This document shows, piece after piece, positions 19,087 through 26,542 of a DNA stretch of 64,000 nucleotides (position 1 is the first letter of the stretch; each line of letters begins with the position of its first letter). A program made the translations under genes and the position numbers. A model generated the notes under the pieces. The model did no database searches, had not been told where the DNA came from, and worked only from the letters and a program-made list of their open reading frames with translations. This stretch comes from Phocaeicola intestinalis (GTDB lineage Bacteria; Bacteroidota; Bacteroidia; Bacteroidales; Bacteroidaceae), in assembly GCF_014837065.1 (NCBI RefSeq), contig NZ_JACSPP010000005.1:1-64000 (forward strand), read 5' to 3'.

Positions 19087-19491
19087 ATGAAAGCAATCAG
19101 ACTGATAAAATTCTTCTTCGATGCGATGTATTATCAATTCTTCATATTCAACCGGGACAAATTTCGGTTGGAAAACCCGCATGAAAGAACTGTGATGCTA
19201 TTTTGCGGACTATTATTTTTACCTGCAATAGTGTTTATTTATCCATTGGTCAAAGAGAACTTCGATTATGATTTGCCGTTTATTTTTTTCATTTTAATCT
19301 ATTACATCATGTACCGTTTTATGAGCAGGTATTACATCAAAAAGAAAAAGGGAATTGAAATAATGCGGGAAAAGCCATTGCTGTTTGGCAGTCAAAGGTT
19401 CTCCTGTATCATGTCTTGGGTGATTTATCCTCTTTGGGGCATATTGCTTTATTATATGATTAAGTACAAGTATTGGCTGAATTTCATATAA
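19087..19491 (+). CDS. Small membrane protein, unknown
   Basis: 134 residues with three hydrophobic segments (about 40-58, 65-82, 115-130) separated by basic stretches such as SRYYIKKKKGIEIMREKPLL. No family recognised. AT-rich like its neighbours. It ends 72 bp before the first TetR-family gene, the same position that another membrane protein (23935-24459) has before the second TetR copy. Confidence 0.65.
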   Translation: MKAIRLIKFFFDAMYYQFFIFNRDKFRLENPHERTVMLFCGLLFLPAIVFIYPLVKENFDYDLPFIFFILIYYIMYRFMSRYYIKKKKGIEIMREKPLLFGSQRFSCIMSWVIYPLWGILLYYMIKYKYWLNFI

Positions 19492-19563
19492 TCATTTTTT
19501 TGCTTGCCGCGAACGCAAGTTTTCCCTACCTTCGTAGGCTAAAAACATAAACCCCTTACGCTT

Positions 19564-20175
19564 ATGATAACAAACCGGGAAGAAGTGCTGGAGAACGCCT
19601 TGCGGGTGTTCGCCAAGATGAACTACGAGAAGGCAAGTCTGGTGACTATCGCCAAAGCCTGCGGGCTGTCCAAGTGGGGGCTGATTTATTACTACTCCTT
19701 CAAGCAAGACCTGTTCGTGGCGGTGGTGGACAAATACATCTTCGCCACGCAAGACCCCGACAACAAGTTCAGCTTCCGAGGCGGCACGCTGCTGGAGTTC
19801 ATCGACCACCATGTGGAAAGCGTGGAAAAGACCATGCGCCGCATCGTGGGCTTGCTGGATGACGGGAACAATCCGCAGGGATGCAGCTACAACTTCTACT
19901 ACTTCCACCTGCTGATGCAAGTGCGGCAGTATTACCCCGATGCCGGGGCGAAGTTCGCCGCCCTGTTCGAGAAAGACCGGAAGCTGTGGCGCGACCTCAT
20001 CGAGCGGGCGAAGTCGTCGGGCGAAATCCGCGCGGAGGTGGACACGGAGGAAACCGTCGCCATGTTCCGCGAGGTATTCTACGGCTTGTCTTTCGAGCAG
20101 GCTTTCCTCTCCGGTCTGGACACGGGGGAACTCTCCCGCAAGCTCCGTTTCATCTATTCACTCATTAAAGCCTGA
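19564..20175 (+). CDS. TetR/AcrR-family transcriptional regulator, copy 1
   Basis: 203 residues. The N-terminal helix-turn-helix is clear: LENALRVFAKMNYEKASLVTIAKACGLSKWGLIYYYSFKQDLFVAVV (about 8-58). The rest is the helical ligand/dimer domain. It differs from copy 2 (24523) at only two residues (DLIERAKSSGE here, DIIERAKSAGE there). GC-rich unlike the genes around it. It probably binds the palindrome CAAACCG-TT-CGGTTTG repeated in four nearby promoters; this is inference from proximity and from the usual 15-16 bp size of TetR operators. Confidence 0.9.
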   Translation: MITNREEVLENALRVFAKMNYEKASLVTIAKACGLSKWGLIYYYSFKQDLFVAVVDKYIFATQDPDNKFSFRGGTLLEFIDHHVESVEKTMRRIVGLLDDGNNPQGCSYNFYYFHLLMQVRQYYPDAGAKFAALFEKDRKLWRDLIERAKSSGEIRAEVDTEETVAMFREVFYGLSFEQAFLSGLDTGELSRKLRFIYSLIKA

Positions 20176-20193
20176 CCAGTTCAGGCTTTTTTT
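20168..20193 (+). terminator. Terminator of TetR copy 1
   Basis: AAGCCTGA (20168-20175) pairs with TCAGGCTT (20181-20188), followed by a T-run. The stop codon TGA is part of the stem. The identical structure follows TetR copy 2. Confidence 0.85.
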
Positions 20194-20245
20194 ATGCCCT
20201 CCGGCATCCTTTTCCTCCCTCTTGAAAATTCTTTTGCGACTTTTC

Positions 20246-20287
20246 CAAACCATTCGGTTTGTTTCTTCGATTCTTTTCGTACCTTTG
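20246..20287 (+). promoter_or_regulatory. TetR-type operator/promoter, copy 2
   Basis: CAAACC (20246-20251) and GGTTTG (20256-20261) form the palindrome with centre ATTC; the -33 TTTG is 20258-20261 and the -7 box TACCTTTG is 20280-20287. A leader of about 85 bp follows that is nearly the same as at 23184-23270, includes GCCTGACAGG, and ends with CATTA at 20369-20373 before the first SUKH gene. Confidence 0.78.
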
Positions 20288-20408
20288 GGGGCATGGAGGT
20301 CAGGATATACGCCCTGCATGGCGTGGGTTAGTGGAATGTCCGATGCCTGACAGGTGTTGTTATCAATACATTATCAATAAAGTAGAAAACTAATTAAAGA
20401 ATAAAATT

Positions 20409-20825
20409 ATGTTATCACAGAAAGTTATAGATTCGTTGAAGAACGAACCAAAGTTGCTCCCGGAAAATCAAGCAAAATACAAAGAGATTTTAGATAGACA
20501 CGGTATTAGAAAAGACTCCGACTTTTATGTATTTATGTCTGAATATGGTGGAGATATTGACGGCAGTCTCGGCTACATGATAAATGTACCGGAAGATTTG
20601 TCCGATACAGATAATAGTGTAACATATTCTTTGCGACAAAATGAAGGAGTACCTGATGAATATATCTCTTTGTTTGATTTTGAGTACGAGGATTATCTAC
20701 TATATAACCTTGCAGATGATTCAGTCGTACTTTTGCCGGACGGAAATATTGAGTGTCTGAACAATAATACATTTTATAAAAAATGGGATAGCTTTAATAG
20801 TTTTCTTGAAGATTTCTTAGGATAG
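20409..20825 (+). CDS. SMI1/KNR4 (SUKH) family protein, likely immunity
   Basis: 138 residues. It has the SUKH outline: an N-terminal helix, DFYVFMSEYGGDIDGSLGYMINV, then a beta sheet and the typical C-terminal WDSFNSFLEDFLG. SUKH proteins commonly neutralise toxins delivered by contact-dependent or type VI systems, acting in the cytoplasm. First cassette behind promoter copy 2; an att-like hairpin follows 20 bp after its stop. The cognate toxin cannot be inferred. Confidence 0.72.
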   Translation: MLSQKVIDSLKNEPKLLPENQAKYKEILDRHGIRKDSDFYVFMSEYGGDIDGSLGYMINVPEDLSDTDNSVTYSLRQNEGVPDEYISLFDFEYEDYLLYNLADDSVVLLPDGNIECLNNNTFYKKWDSFNSFLEDFLG

Positions 20826-20843
20826 AATACTTCACAACTATTG

Positions 20844-20892
20844 ATAACAAGCCGGGATAACGGACTTACGCCCTTCCCCGTCCAGCCATTAG
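20844..20892 (+). repeat. Cassette hairpin 1 (att-like)
   Basis: Begins ATAACAAGCCGGG and ends CCAGCCATTAG. Outer arms CGGG/CCCG; the inner stem is degenerate in this copy. It sits between the two SUKH genes. Confidence 0.75.
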
Positions 20893-20919
20893 TAGCGAAT
20901 TAAAAACAAAAAAAATAGT

Positions 20920-21588
20920 ATGGAAAAGGTAGTAAAGAAATATGTAGATGAGTGTTTGGGCTTTGTGCAAGAACATAGAGAATACCTTATGTATGTTTCT
21001 TCTTATGAAGAACCAATAGAACCAGAGATGCAGGATTCGCTGGATAATGCCATACTTCAAGGAAAATCAGTTAAGATATATGTTACTCAACCGGAACATA
21101 CAAATTATATGGTGGACATTATTACAGAAAAAGACCATGTATGGAAAGCGATAGATAATCAAATATCAGACGAGGATATTTCTAAATTAGAGAGTTCTTT
21201 GAATATCATTCTTCCGCTTTCATATAAGACTTACCTGAAATACAAACACTTTTATGAAATATTTTGGGATTTAGATGTTTGTCTATATCCAAAACCCATT
21301 CATTCATGGAATAAAATCTTAATTGAAAATAATAAGGAACTGCAAAAAGAAATTCTTGACAAAGGGTATTTTGCGATAGGTCGATATTCTGATTATGGTG
21401 TGGTAGCTCTTAAATTGACAGACAATGAGAATAAAGAAGGGGAAATCGTGCTCTTTGATTATGAAACACCTGAAACGGAAGTATTAGCACCTAACTTTAT
21501 AGAATTTCTTAATCAGATATTGCAAAATCCCAAACCTGTTCTTCAAGAATTAAAAGGTTGGGAGAAAAAAATGTATAAAATGGAATGA
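20920..21588 (+). CDS. SMI1/KNR4 (SUKH) family protein, likely immunity
   Basis: 222 residues. An N-terminal helical region of about 60 residues precedes a SUKH domain: EDISKLESSLNIILPLSYKTYLKYKHF (about 85-112), GYFAIGRYSDYGVVAL, and a C-terminal FIEFLNQIL. Probable immunity protein for an unknown effector. It is the second cassette of the promoter 2 group, AT-rich, flanked by hairpins on both sides, which fits capture as a separate unit. Confidence 0.75.
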   Translation: MEKVVKKYVDECLGFVQEHREYLMYVSSYEEPIEPEMQDSLDNAILQGKSVKIYVTQPEHTNYMVDIITEKDHVWKAIDNQISDEDISKLESSLNIILPLSYKTYLKYKHFYEIFWDLDVCLYPKPIHSWNKILIENNKELQKEILDKGYFAIGRYSDYGVVALKLTDNENKEGEIVLFDYETPETEVLAPNFIEFLNQILQNPKPVLQELKGWEKKMYKME

Positions 21589-21593
21589 CGCTA

Positions 21594-21642
21594 CTAACAA
21601 GGTCGAGCCGACAGCTTAACACTGTTCCTCACCAAATCATTA
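21594..21642 (+). repeat. Cassette hairpin 2 (att-like)
   Basis: Begins CTAACAAGGTCGAG, inner arms ACAG / CTGT around TTAACA, and ends CCAAATCATTA. Close to hairpins K, L and M further right. It starts five bases after the preceding stop codon. Confidence 0.78.
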
Positions 21643-21666
21643 TAAACCCTTAAAAAACAAACGACA

Positions 21667-22143
21667 ATGAGCATTTTTTTGAAAGCGGTACAACGCATCA
21701 ACCCATCAGAACCGGATGAACCTAAGAAATGGTATCCCGTTCAGTACACCACCAAAATGGTGGACGAAAACGAAGTGGCTATGCTGATAGCCGACGAGAC
21801 GACCCTCAACCCGATGGAGGCGGCGATGGCGATACGCCAGTTGCGCAAGGTGGTGCAACGCCTGCTGCTGGACGGTAAGAGCGTGAAGCTGGGCGACTGG
21901 GGTACGTTCAACATCACCCTCAACACCGAGGGCGCGGAGCGCAAGGAAGACCTCACCGCCCACAACGTGAAGCGGGTGAACATCAACTTCCAGCCCGCCG
22001 ACGAGATGAAAGCCGCCATGCAGAAGGCGGACTTCGTGTGGCTGGACAAAATCGTGGAAGGCGGCACGGCTTCCGGCGGCGGGGAGGAAGAAGGTCCCAT
22101 CGTGCAGGACAATGAGGACGAAACCGAAAACCCCTTGGGCTGA
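21667..22143 (+). CDS. HU-family DNA-binding protein (HU-related, long tail)
   Basis: 158 residues. The HU/IHF-like core covers about 20-110 (VDENEVAMLIADETTLNPMEAAMAIRQLRKVVQRLLLDGKS, then the beta arm LGDWGTFNITL...NINFQPADEMKAAM). The tail is acidic and glycine-rich (GGGEEEGPIV...). Such HU-HIG proteins are common in Bacteroidales. It bends or coats DNA. It is GC-rich and so differs from the neighbouring cassettes. A hairpin lies upstream, but downstream there is instead a 22-bp period palindrome array. Confidence 0.85.
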   Translation: MSIFLKAVQRINPSEPDEPKKWYPVQYTTKMVDENEVAMLIADETTLNPMEAAMAIRQLRKVVQRLLLDGKSVKLGDWGTFNITLNTEGAERKEDLTAHNVKRVNINFQPADEMKAAMQKADFVWLDKIVEGGTASGGGEEEGPIVQDNEDETENPLG

Positions 22144-22163
22144 GCCGCGCATCCCGTTCCGAC

Positions 22164-22307
22164 AGGTTGCCCGACCCGTTTCCGTGAGTCGGGCAACTTG
22201 AAATCGTGAGTTGGGCAACTCAAAGTTCTGAGTTGGGCAACTCAGCTCGGTGAGTCGGGCAACTCACGGAAACGAGTTGGGCAACTCGGAAAAGTGAGTT
22301 GGCGGGG
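22164..22307. repeat. 22-bp period array of GAGTTGGGCAACTC palindromes
   Basis: Seven cores start at 22164, 22186, 22208, 22230, 22252, 22274 and 22296 (last one partial), exactly 22 bp apart. Each core is a 14-bp near-palindrome (GAGTTG-GG-CAACTC and variants), separated by 8-bp spacers such as GTTTCCGT, GAAATCGT, AAAGTTCT. The first core is in inverse orientation. A three-unit relative lies at 60215-60272 and a remnant at 62983-63015. It directly follows the HU-family gene. Confidence 0.85.
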
Positions 22308-22351
22308 GATTACAGGTAATAAACATTATCAATAATAAAAATAATAGAGCT

Positions 22352-22921
22352 ATGTATGAAAATGTAAGCGAGCAGCGTAAGCAGGAGTTGAATATTTTGA
22401 AAGTATGGGCGGAATGTGCCGGAGATACTTATTACTATTCAATGCCTCAATCCAGATTTGATAAGAATATGGAAGGTTGTGAGGAGGAAGAATTTTTCAA
22501 AGCATATTCCCGCCAACGAAAAATAGGATTGGAAGAATTTGCCAACGAAATATCAAGCCAAATAGCATCAATCCAACATTCGGAAGAATTGCATTATCTA
22601 TTGGATGGTTACAACTATGATAATGGAAACTGGACTGTTATGCAATGTTTAAGCAACCCATGTTGTGATATACGTACCGCAAGAATGGTTTATTGGCTCA
22701 TGAGCCCGGACTACTATTATGCCCAATATGGAGACCTTGAGCATGTTCCCGAATCTGATATAAATATCAAGAACTCCAAAGTATTGAAATTCATTGAGGG
22801 AAAAGCTCTATCACAAGGCTTCGCACATGAGCTATCCTCTGAATATGAAGATGCGGAAGTACCCAAAACTAATGAGTATATAGGGAAGATTCCTGATTCT
22901 TTATTCGCGGATGGGAACTGA
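22352..22921 (+). CDS. DUF4274-like protein
   Basis: 189 residues, acidic. The middle (about 80-125) matches the DUF4274 pattern: LHYLLDGYNYDNGNWTVMQCLSNPCCDIRTARMVYWL, where the family usually has YNWDDG and a conserved Cys before the TA helix. DUF4274 proteins often stand in immunity-gene clusters; function is not established. Preceded by CATTATCAA, the same boundary sequence as in the promoter leaders. No recognisable cassette hairpin follows. Confidence 0.62.
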   Translation: MYENVSEQRKQELNILKVWAECAGDTYYYSMPQSRFDKNMEGCEEEEFFKAYSRQRKIGLEEFANEISSQIASIQHSEELHYLLDGYNYDNGNWTVMQCLSNPCCDIRTARMVYWLMSPDYYYAQYGDLEHVPESDINIKNSKVLKFIEGKALSQGFAHELSSEYEDAEVPKTNEYIGKIPDSLFADGN

Positions 22922-23012
22922 TAGCACATATTCCCGTAAGTTTAGTCCGTCCTTTTGTATATACATCCAAACTGGCTTAAACCTGTTTCCATCGGCAGCA
23001 AAGTATGTGCCC

Positions 23013-23047
23013 GGCGAAAAAGAGAAAGCGGCATTTCCTTTTTCGCC
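23013..23047. repeat. Perfect 10-bp inverted repeat
   Basis: GGCGAAAAAG (23013-23022) and CTTTTTCGCC (23038-23047) with a 15-nt loop. It is in the 369-bp gap between the DUF4274-like gene and the next cassette, which otherwise contains promoter copy 3 and its leader. It may serve as terminator for the upstream group. Confidence 0.55.
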
Positions 23048-23141
23048 AGTTTCAAGGCTGGTGGCTATGGTGGTTGGCGGGGGAAATGGCAGGATGCCTA
23101 CAGCCTTTCTTCCCCTTCTGCCAACTCTTTCGCGACTTTTC

Positions 23142-23183
23142 CAAACCGTTCGGTTTGTTTCTCCGATTCTTTTCGTACCTTTG
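23142..23183 (+). promoter_or_regulatory. TetR-type operator/promoter, copy 3
   Basis: The best palindrome of the set: CAAACCGTTCGGTTTG (23142-23157), overlapping the -33 TTTG (23154-23157). The -7 box TACCTTTG is at 23176-23183. The leader repeats that of copy 2, with GTTAGTGGAATGTCCGATG, GCCTGACAGG and a final CATTA at 23265-23269. Confidence 0.8.
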
Positions 23184-23290
23184 GGGGCATGAAGGTTAGG
23201 ATATATGCCCCGTATGGCGCGGGTTAGTGGAATGTCCGATGCCTGACAGGGATTGTTGTCAATACATTATCAACCATAAAGCGCACAAAT

Positions 23291-23875
23291 ATGTACGAAA
23301 AGTTTTTAGAAAAGAGCCTTAATAGCACGAAGCAAGCAGTAGATGATGCCTTTATTGCTAAATATGCCAATGTCGTATCGACTAAAATAATCGAACTTTG
23401 GAAAGAAGTTGGACTTGGAATATTTTGCGATGGATTGTTCAGAATTATTGAGCCTGATAAATATCAAACAATAGTAGATGATAGCTATCCTCTGTATGAA
23501 TATGAAATTGCCACTCCATTTATGACAACCGTTTTTGGAGATTTTTTTGCTTATGTTAAGAATCCCGTGATAGGAGATTATGTCGTATTTATCAATGTGA
23601 GATATGGAACATTTAAGATTCTATCCGAGAATGTTGATATACTATTAAATGTGGTAATCTTTAACAAGAGTTGTTTGGAATCATGGTTCTCCTTAAATAA
23701 ATATTCTATGATAAAATCCGAAAAAGGTGTTCCTTCATTAGATGAATGTTACGGATATGTTCCAGCATTAGCATCTGGTGGCATAGAAGCAATAGATAAT
23801 ATCAAAATTCTAAAAGCTATTCCGTATGTAGAAACTGTACTCCAATTTATCGGGGATTTGAAGCGGGTACGATAA
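23291..23875 (+). CDS. GAD-like / Tdi1-like immunity protein, copy 1
   Basis: 194 residues. The segment WKEVGLGIFCDGLFRIIEPDKYQ (about 40-62) is the GAD-like motif, and PFMTTVFGDFFAYVK with the C-terminal part matches the DUF1851 (Tdi1 C-terminal) layout. Tdi1 protects Agrobacterium from its own type VI DNase effector, so this is a likely immunity protein. A close paralogue is at 30272-30856. First gene behind promoter copy 3, followed by a cassette hairpin. Confidence 0.78.
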   Translation: MYEKFLEKSLNSTKQAVDDAFIAKYANVVSTKIIELWKEVGLGIFCDGLFRIIEPDKYQTIVDDSYPLYEYEIATPFMTTVFGDFFAYVKNPVIGDYVVFINVRYGTFKILSENVDILLNVVIFNKSCLESWFSLNKYSMIKSEKGVPSLDECYGYVPALASGGIEAIDNIKILKAIPYVETVLQFIGDLKRVR

Positions 23876-23884
23876 AATATATTT

Positions 23885-23929
23885 CTAACAAACCGGGACA
23901 ACGGCAAGCCGTTCCCCACTTAGCCATCA
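23885..23929 (+). repeat. Cassette hairpin 3 (att-like)
   Basis: Begins CTAACAAACCGGG, inner arms AACGGC / GCCGTT with loop AA, ends TTAGCCATCA. The last bases deviate from CATTA (CATCA). Nearly identical to hairpin E, which follows the paralogue at 30272. Confidence 0.8.
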
Positions 23930-23934
23930 AAATC

Positions 23935-24459
23935 ATGCTAAAGTTATTGGAGAAATATTACAATATCAATTATTACTGCACTTATAAGCTGCTGTTCATC
24001 CTTTGTTGGAGGATGCTAAACCCTTTGTATTGGCTAAGCCTCTTGAAATGGGACAACCGCTACATAAAATGGTTAGTTTCGATTGGTAAGAAAACAGAAG
24101 AAGCCAGAATGGATAAAGGCATCTATCTTCCTTACAGCAGTAGGGCACTTATCACCCCATTCATCATCATCTGTTGGATATTCAGTCTTGTCTGCCTTGC
24201 CTGCACCAAAATACTAAGGGTACAATTAGTGCGTATTATTTTGGAAAACGGCATCATTTTTTATCCATTGCTCATAGTCTTCGGAATATGCGGATATTAT
24301 ATCAATGAAATATTCTTATTCAAGAACGACAAATACGAGAAGTATTTCGCCAAGTTCGAGAAGGAGAAAAAGTATCTGCTCTACTACGGCATCTATGTCG
24401 TTTCCCTGATTGTCCAGTTCGCGACTTTCTATCTGTTGCTTATGGAAATAGTGGTATAA
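23935..24459 (+). CDS. Membrane protein (paralogue of 38616-39143)
   Basis: 174 residues, starting close to the hairpin (MLKLLEKYYNINYYCTYKLLF). Three or four hydrophobic helices (about 15-35, 68-85, 95-120, 148-170) and a conserved basic motif FKNDKYEKYFAKFEKEKKYLLYYGIYVVSL near the end. The gene at 38616-39143 encodes the same protein type with most of these residues preserved. Function unknown; it could be an immunity protein against a membrane-acting toxin. Confidence 0.72.
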   Translation: MLKLLEKYYNINYYCTYKLLFILCWRMLNPLYWLSLLKWDNRYIKWLVSIGKKTEEARMDKGIYLPYSSRALITPFIIICWIFSLVCLACTKILRVQLVRIILENGIIFYPLLIVFGICGYYINEIFLFKNDKYEKYFAKFEKEKKYLLYYGIYVVSLIVQFATFYLLLMEIVV

Positions 24460-24522
24460 TGCTTGCCATAAACACAATATTTTCCTACCTTCGTGGGCTA
24501 AAAACATAAACCCCTTACGCTT

Positions 24523-25134
24523 ATGATAACAAACCGGGAAGAAGTGCTGGAGAACGCCTTGCGGGTGTTCGCCAAGATGAACTACGAGAAGGCAAGTCTG
24601 GTGACTATCGCCAAAGCCTGCGGGCTGTCCAAGTGGGGGCTGATTTATTACTACTCCTTCAAGCAAGACCTGTTCGTGGCGGTGGTGGACAAATACATCT
24701 TCGCCACGCAAGACCCCGACAACAAGTTCAGCTTCCGAGGCGGCACGCTGCTGGAGTTCATCGACCACCATGTGGAAAGCGTGGAAAAGACCATGCGCCG
24801 CATCGTGGGCTTGCTGGATGACGGGAACAATCCGCAGGGATGCAGCTACAACTTCTACTACTTCCACCTGCTGATGCAAGTGCGGCAGTATTACCCCGAT
24901 GCCGGGGCGAAGTTCGCCGCCCTGTTCGAGAAAGACCGGAAGCTGTGGCGCGACATCATCGAGCGGGCGAAGTCGGCGGGCGAAATCCGCGCGGAGGTGG
25001 ACACGGAGGAAACCGTCGCCATGTTCCGCGAGGTGTTCTACGGCTTGTCCTTCGAGCAGGCTTTCCTCTCCGGGCTGGACACGGGGGAACTCTCCCGCAA
25101 GCTCCGTTTCATCTATTCGCTGATTAAAGCCTGA
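24523..25134 (+). CDS. TetR/AcrR-family transcriptional regulator, copy 2
   Basis: 203 residues, identical to copy 1 (19564) except two substitutions. The DNA identity extends from about 45 bp upstream (CTACCTTCG, AAAAACATAAACCCC) through the terminator. The helix-turn-helix is at about residues 20-50. Directly downstream are promoter copy 4 and the recombinase gene, so this copy is placed to control the recombinase. Two nearly identical GC-rich regulators 5 kb apart in direct orientation imply a recent segmental duplication. Confidence 0.9.
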   Translation: MITNREEVLENALRVFAKMNYEKASLVTIAKACGLSKWGLIYYYSFKQDLFVAVVDKYIFATQDPDNKFSFRGGTLLEFIDHHVESVEKTMRRIVGLLDDGNNPQGCSYNFYYFHLLMQVRQYYPDAGAKFAALFEKDRKLWRDIIERAKSAGEIRAEVDTEETVAMFREVFYGLSFEQAFLSGLDTGELSRKLRFIYSLIKA

Positions 25135-25152
25135 CCCGTTCAGGCTTTTTTT
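25127..25152 (+). terminator. Terminator of TetR copy 2
   Basis: AAGCCTGA (25127-25134) pairs with TCAGGCTT (25140-25147), followed by Ts; the stop codon is in the stem, as in copy 1. Confidence 0.85.
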
Positions 25153-25204
25153 ATGTCCTCCGGCATCCTTTTCCTCCCTCCCGAAAATTCTTTCGCTACT
25201 TTTC

Positions 25205-25246
25205 CAAACCGTTTGGTTTGTTTCTTCGATTCTTTTCGTACCTTTG
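25205..25246 (+). promoter_or_regulatory. TetR-type operator/promoter, copy 4 (recombinase)
   Basis: CAAACC (25205-25210), centre GTTT, GGTTTG (25215-25220); -33 TTTG 25217-25220 and -7 box TACCTTTG 25239-25246. The predicted transcription start is about 25253, only about 20 nt before the recombinase ATG, so unlike the other copies this one has no long leader. Confidence 0.78.
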
Positions 25247-25271
25247 GGGACATGAAGCAAAATTCGACGAC

Positions 25272-26378
25272 ATGGACAAGGCTCAGAGGCAAAGAGGAAG
25301 CATCGTTCTTCACAAGGAAGAAAAGGATGGTGTGGATTATGTCCGGATAGAGTATGCAGGAAACGGGGCAATCCCCCTGCTGCTCGCCCAGGATACAGGC
25401 GTGGAAATGACCGGCAAGGATTCCGCTTGCATGGCGGCTGCTGTTTTCAAGCTGTCGGATTTCTACGACCGCTATTCTCCCCATGCCTACATTGATTACA
25501 GCCGGGTATATGTGCGGCATCCCAGACCCAAGAGGGAATACACGCTGCCGGAAGGCTATCTGGAACTGCTGGAACAGAAACGCTACAGCCCATCCACCAT
25601 AAAGACCTACCGGGCTTATTTCAGCGACTTCGTGGAGTACCACAAAGGGCGCAACATCGACCGCCTGAAAGTGGCGGACATCAACAGGTACATTCTTTAT
25701 CTTGTAAACGAAAAGAAAATTTCCGTTTCACAGCAGAATATGCGCATCAACGCCATCAAGTTCTACTACGAGCAGGTGAAAGGCGGGAAACGGCAATACT
25801 ACGGCGGCATTACACGGGCCAAGGAGTACAAGACACTGCCGGAAGTGTTGAGCCGGAACGAGATAAAGCGTATCCTCGACCAACTGTCCAACATCAAGCA
25901 CCGCTGCATGATTTCTCTGGTTTACTCTGCCGGATTGCGGCGGAGCGAACTGCTGAACCTCACACCCAAAGATATCAACAGTGAAACGATGTCCGTGCGC
26001 GTCATGGGCAAGGGCAAGAAATGCCGCTACTCGCTGCTTTCGCCCAAACTGCTGGAAGAGCTGCGGCGGTACTTCCGTGAATACCGACCGAAGAAATGGC
26101 TGTTTGAGGGCGAAACGCCCGGACAGCCGTACTCGGCAAGCGCATTGGTGAAAGTGCTGAAAGAAGCCGCGCAACGTGCGGGCATCAAGCACCGGGTGCA
26201 TGTACACATGCTCCGCCACTCCTTTGCCACCCACCTTTTGGAACAAGGGACAGACTTGCACACGATACAGGAACTGTTGGGACACAACGACATAAAGACT
26301 ACAGCCATATATCTTCATACATCGAATGCACACAAAGCTAAAATCCCAAATCCGCTTGATTCGCTGGATGATTCGTAG
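25272..26378 (+). CDS. Tyrosine recombinase of the cassette array (XerD/IntI-like)
   Basis: 368 residues from the ATG at 25272; the promoter geometry excludes an earlier start. A SAM-like core-binding domain (about 90-185, YSPSTIKTYRAYFSDF) is followed by the catalytic domain with all key residues: R223 in AGLRRSELL, H312 and R315 in HMLRHSF, H338 in LGHNDI, Y347 in AIYLH. It would cut and join DNA at paired sites. It is interior to the element and surrounded by cassette hairpins, so it more likely moves cassettes than the whole element. An alternative is a helper gene of an IS91-like element. Confidence 0.88.
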   Translation: MDKAQRQRGSIVLHKEEKDGVDYVRIEYAGNGAIPLLLAQDTGVEMTGKDSACMAAAVFKLSDFYDRYSPHAYIDYSRVYVRHPRPKREYTLPEGYLELLEQKRYSPSTIKTYRAYFSDFVEYHKGRNIDRLKVADINRYILYLVNEKKISVSQQNMRINAIKFYYEQVKGGKRQYYGGITRAKEYKTLPEVLSRNEIKRILDQLSNIKHRCMISLVYSAGLRRSELLNLTPKDINSETMSVRVMGKGKKCRYSLLSPKLLEELRRYFREYRPKKWLFEGETPGQPYSASALVKVLKEAAQRAGIKHRVHVHMLRHSFATHLLEQGTDLHTIQELLGHNDIKTTAIYLHTSNAHKAKIPNPLDSLDDS

Positions 26379-26424
26379 GGTGCGGCTATTAGAGATTAGG
26401 AAACACACCTGCCGGGTGTCGGTT

Positions 26425-26466
26425 ATCGAAATATTCTACACCTAAGGGTGCATTTATTAATACATT
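26425..26466 (+). repeat. Cassette hairpin A, after the recombinase (attI-like position)
   Basis: ACACC (near 26439) pairs with GGGTG(C) across TAA, with outer AAATA / TTTATT arms, and ends ATACATT directly before CAAGG, where the first transposase unit starts. More diverged than the other hairpins. It occupies the position of an integron primary site. Confidence 0.6.
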
Positions 26467-26542
26467 CAAGGCAAATTAAAACAACTAATATACAGCAACT
26501 TACAAACAAATAAACAAATGTAAAAAAAAATAACGGTAGTGA

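Noticed and set aside
22164..22307. CRISPR array
   Set aside because: The repeat units are only 14 bp with 8-bp spacers, far below CRISPR dimensions, spacers recur at 60215 in this window, and no cas genes are present.
24316..25371. Long leftward ORF of 351 codons over the second TetR gene
   Set aside because: It is antisense to the clearly recognised TetR gene; the same antisense frame occurs at the first copy only because of the duplication.
25272..26378. Recombinase as the integrase of the whole conjugative element
   Set aside because: It is 23 kb inside the putative left boundary, surrounded by cassette hairpins and under the cassette-type promoter; a boundary position would be expected.
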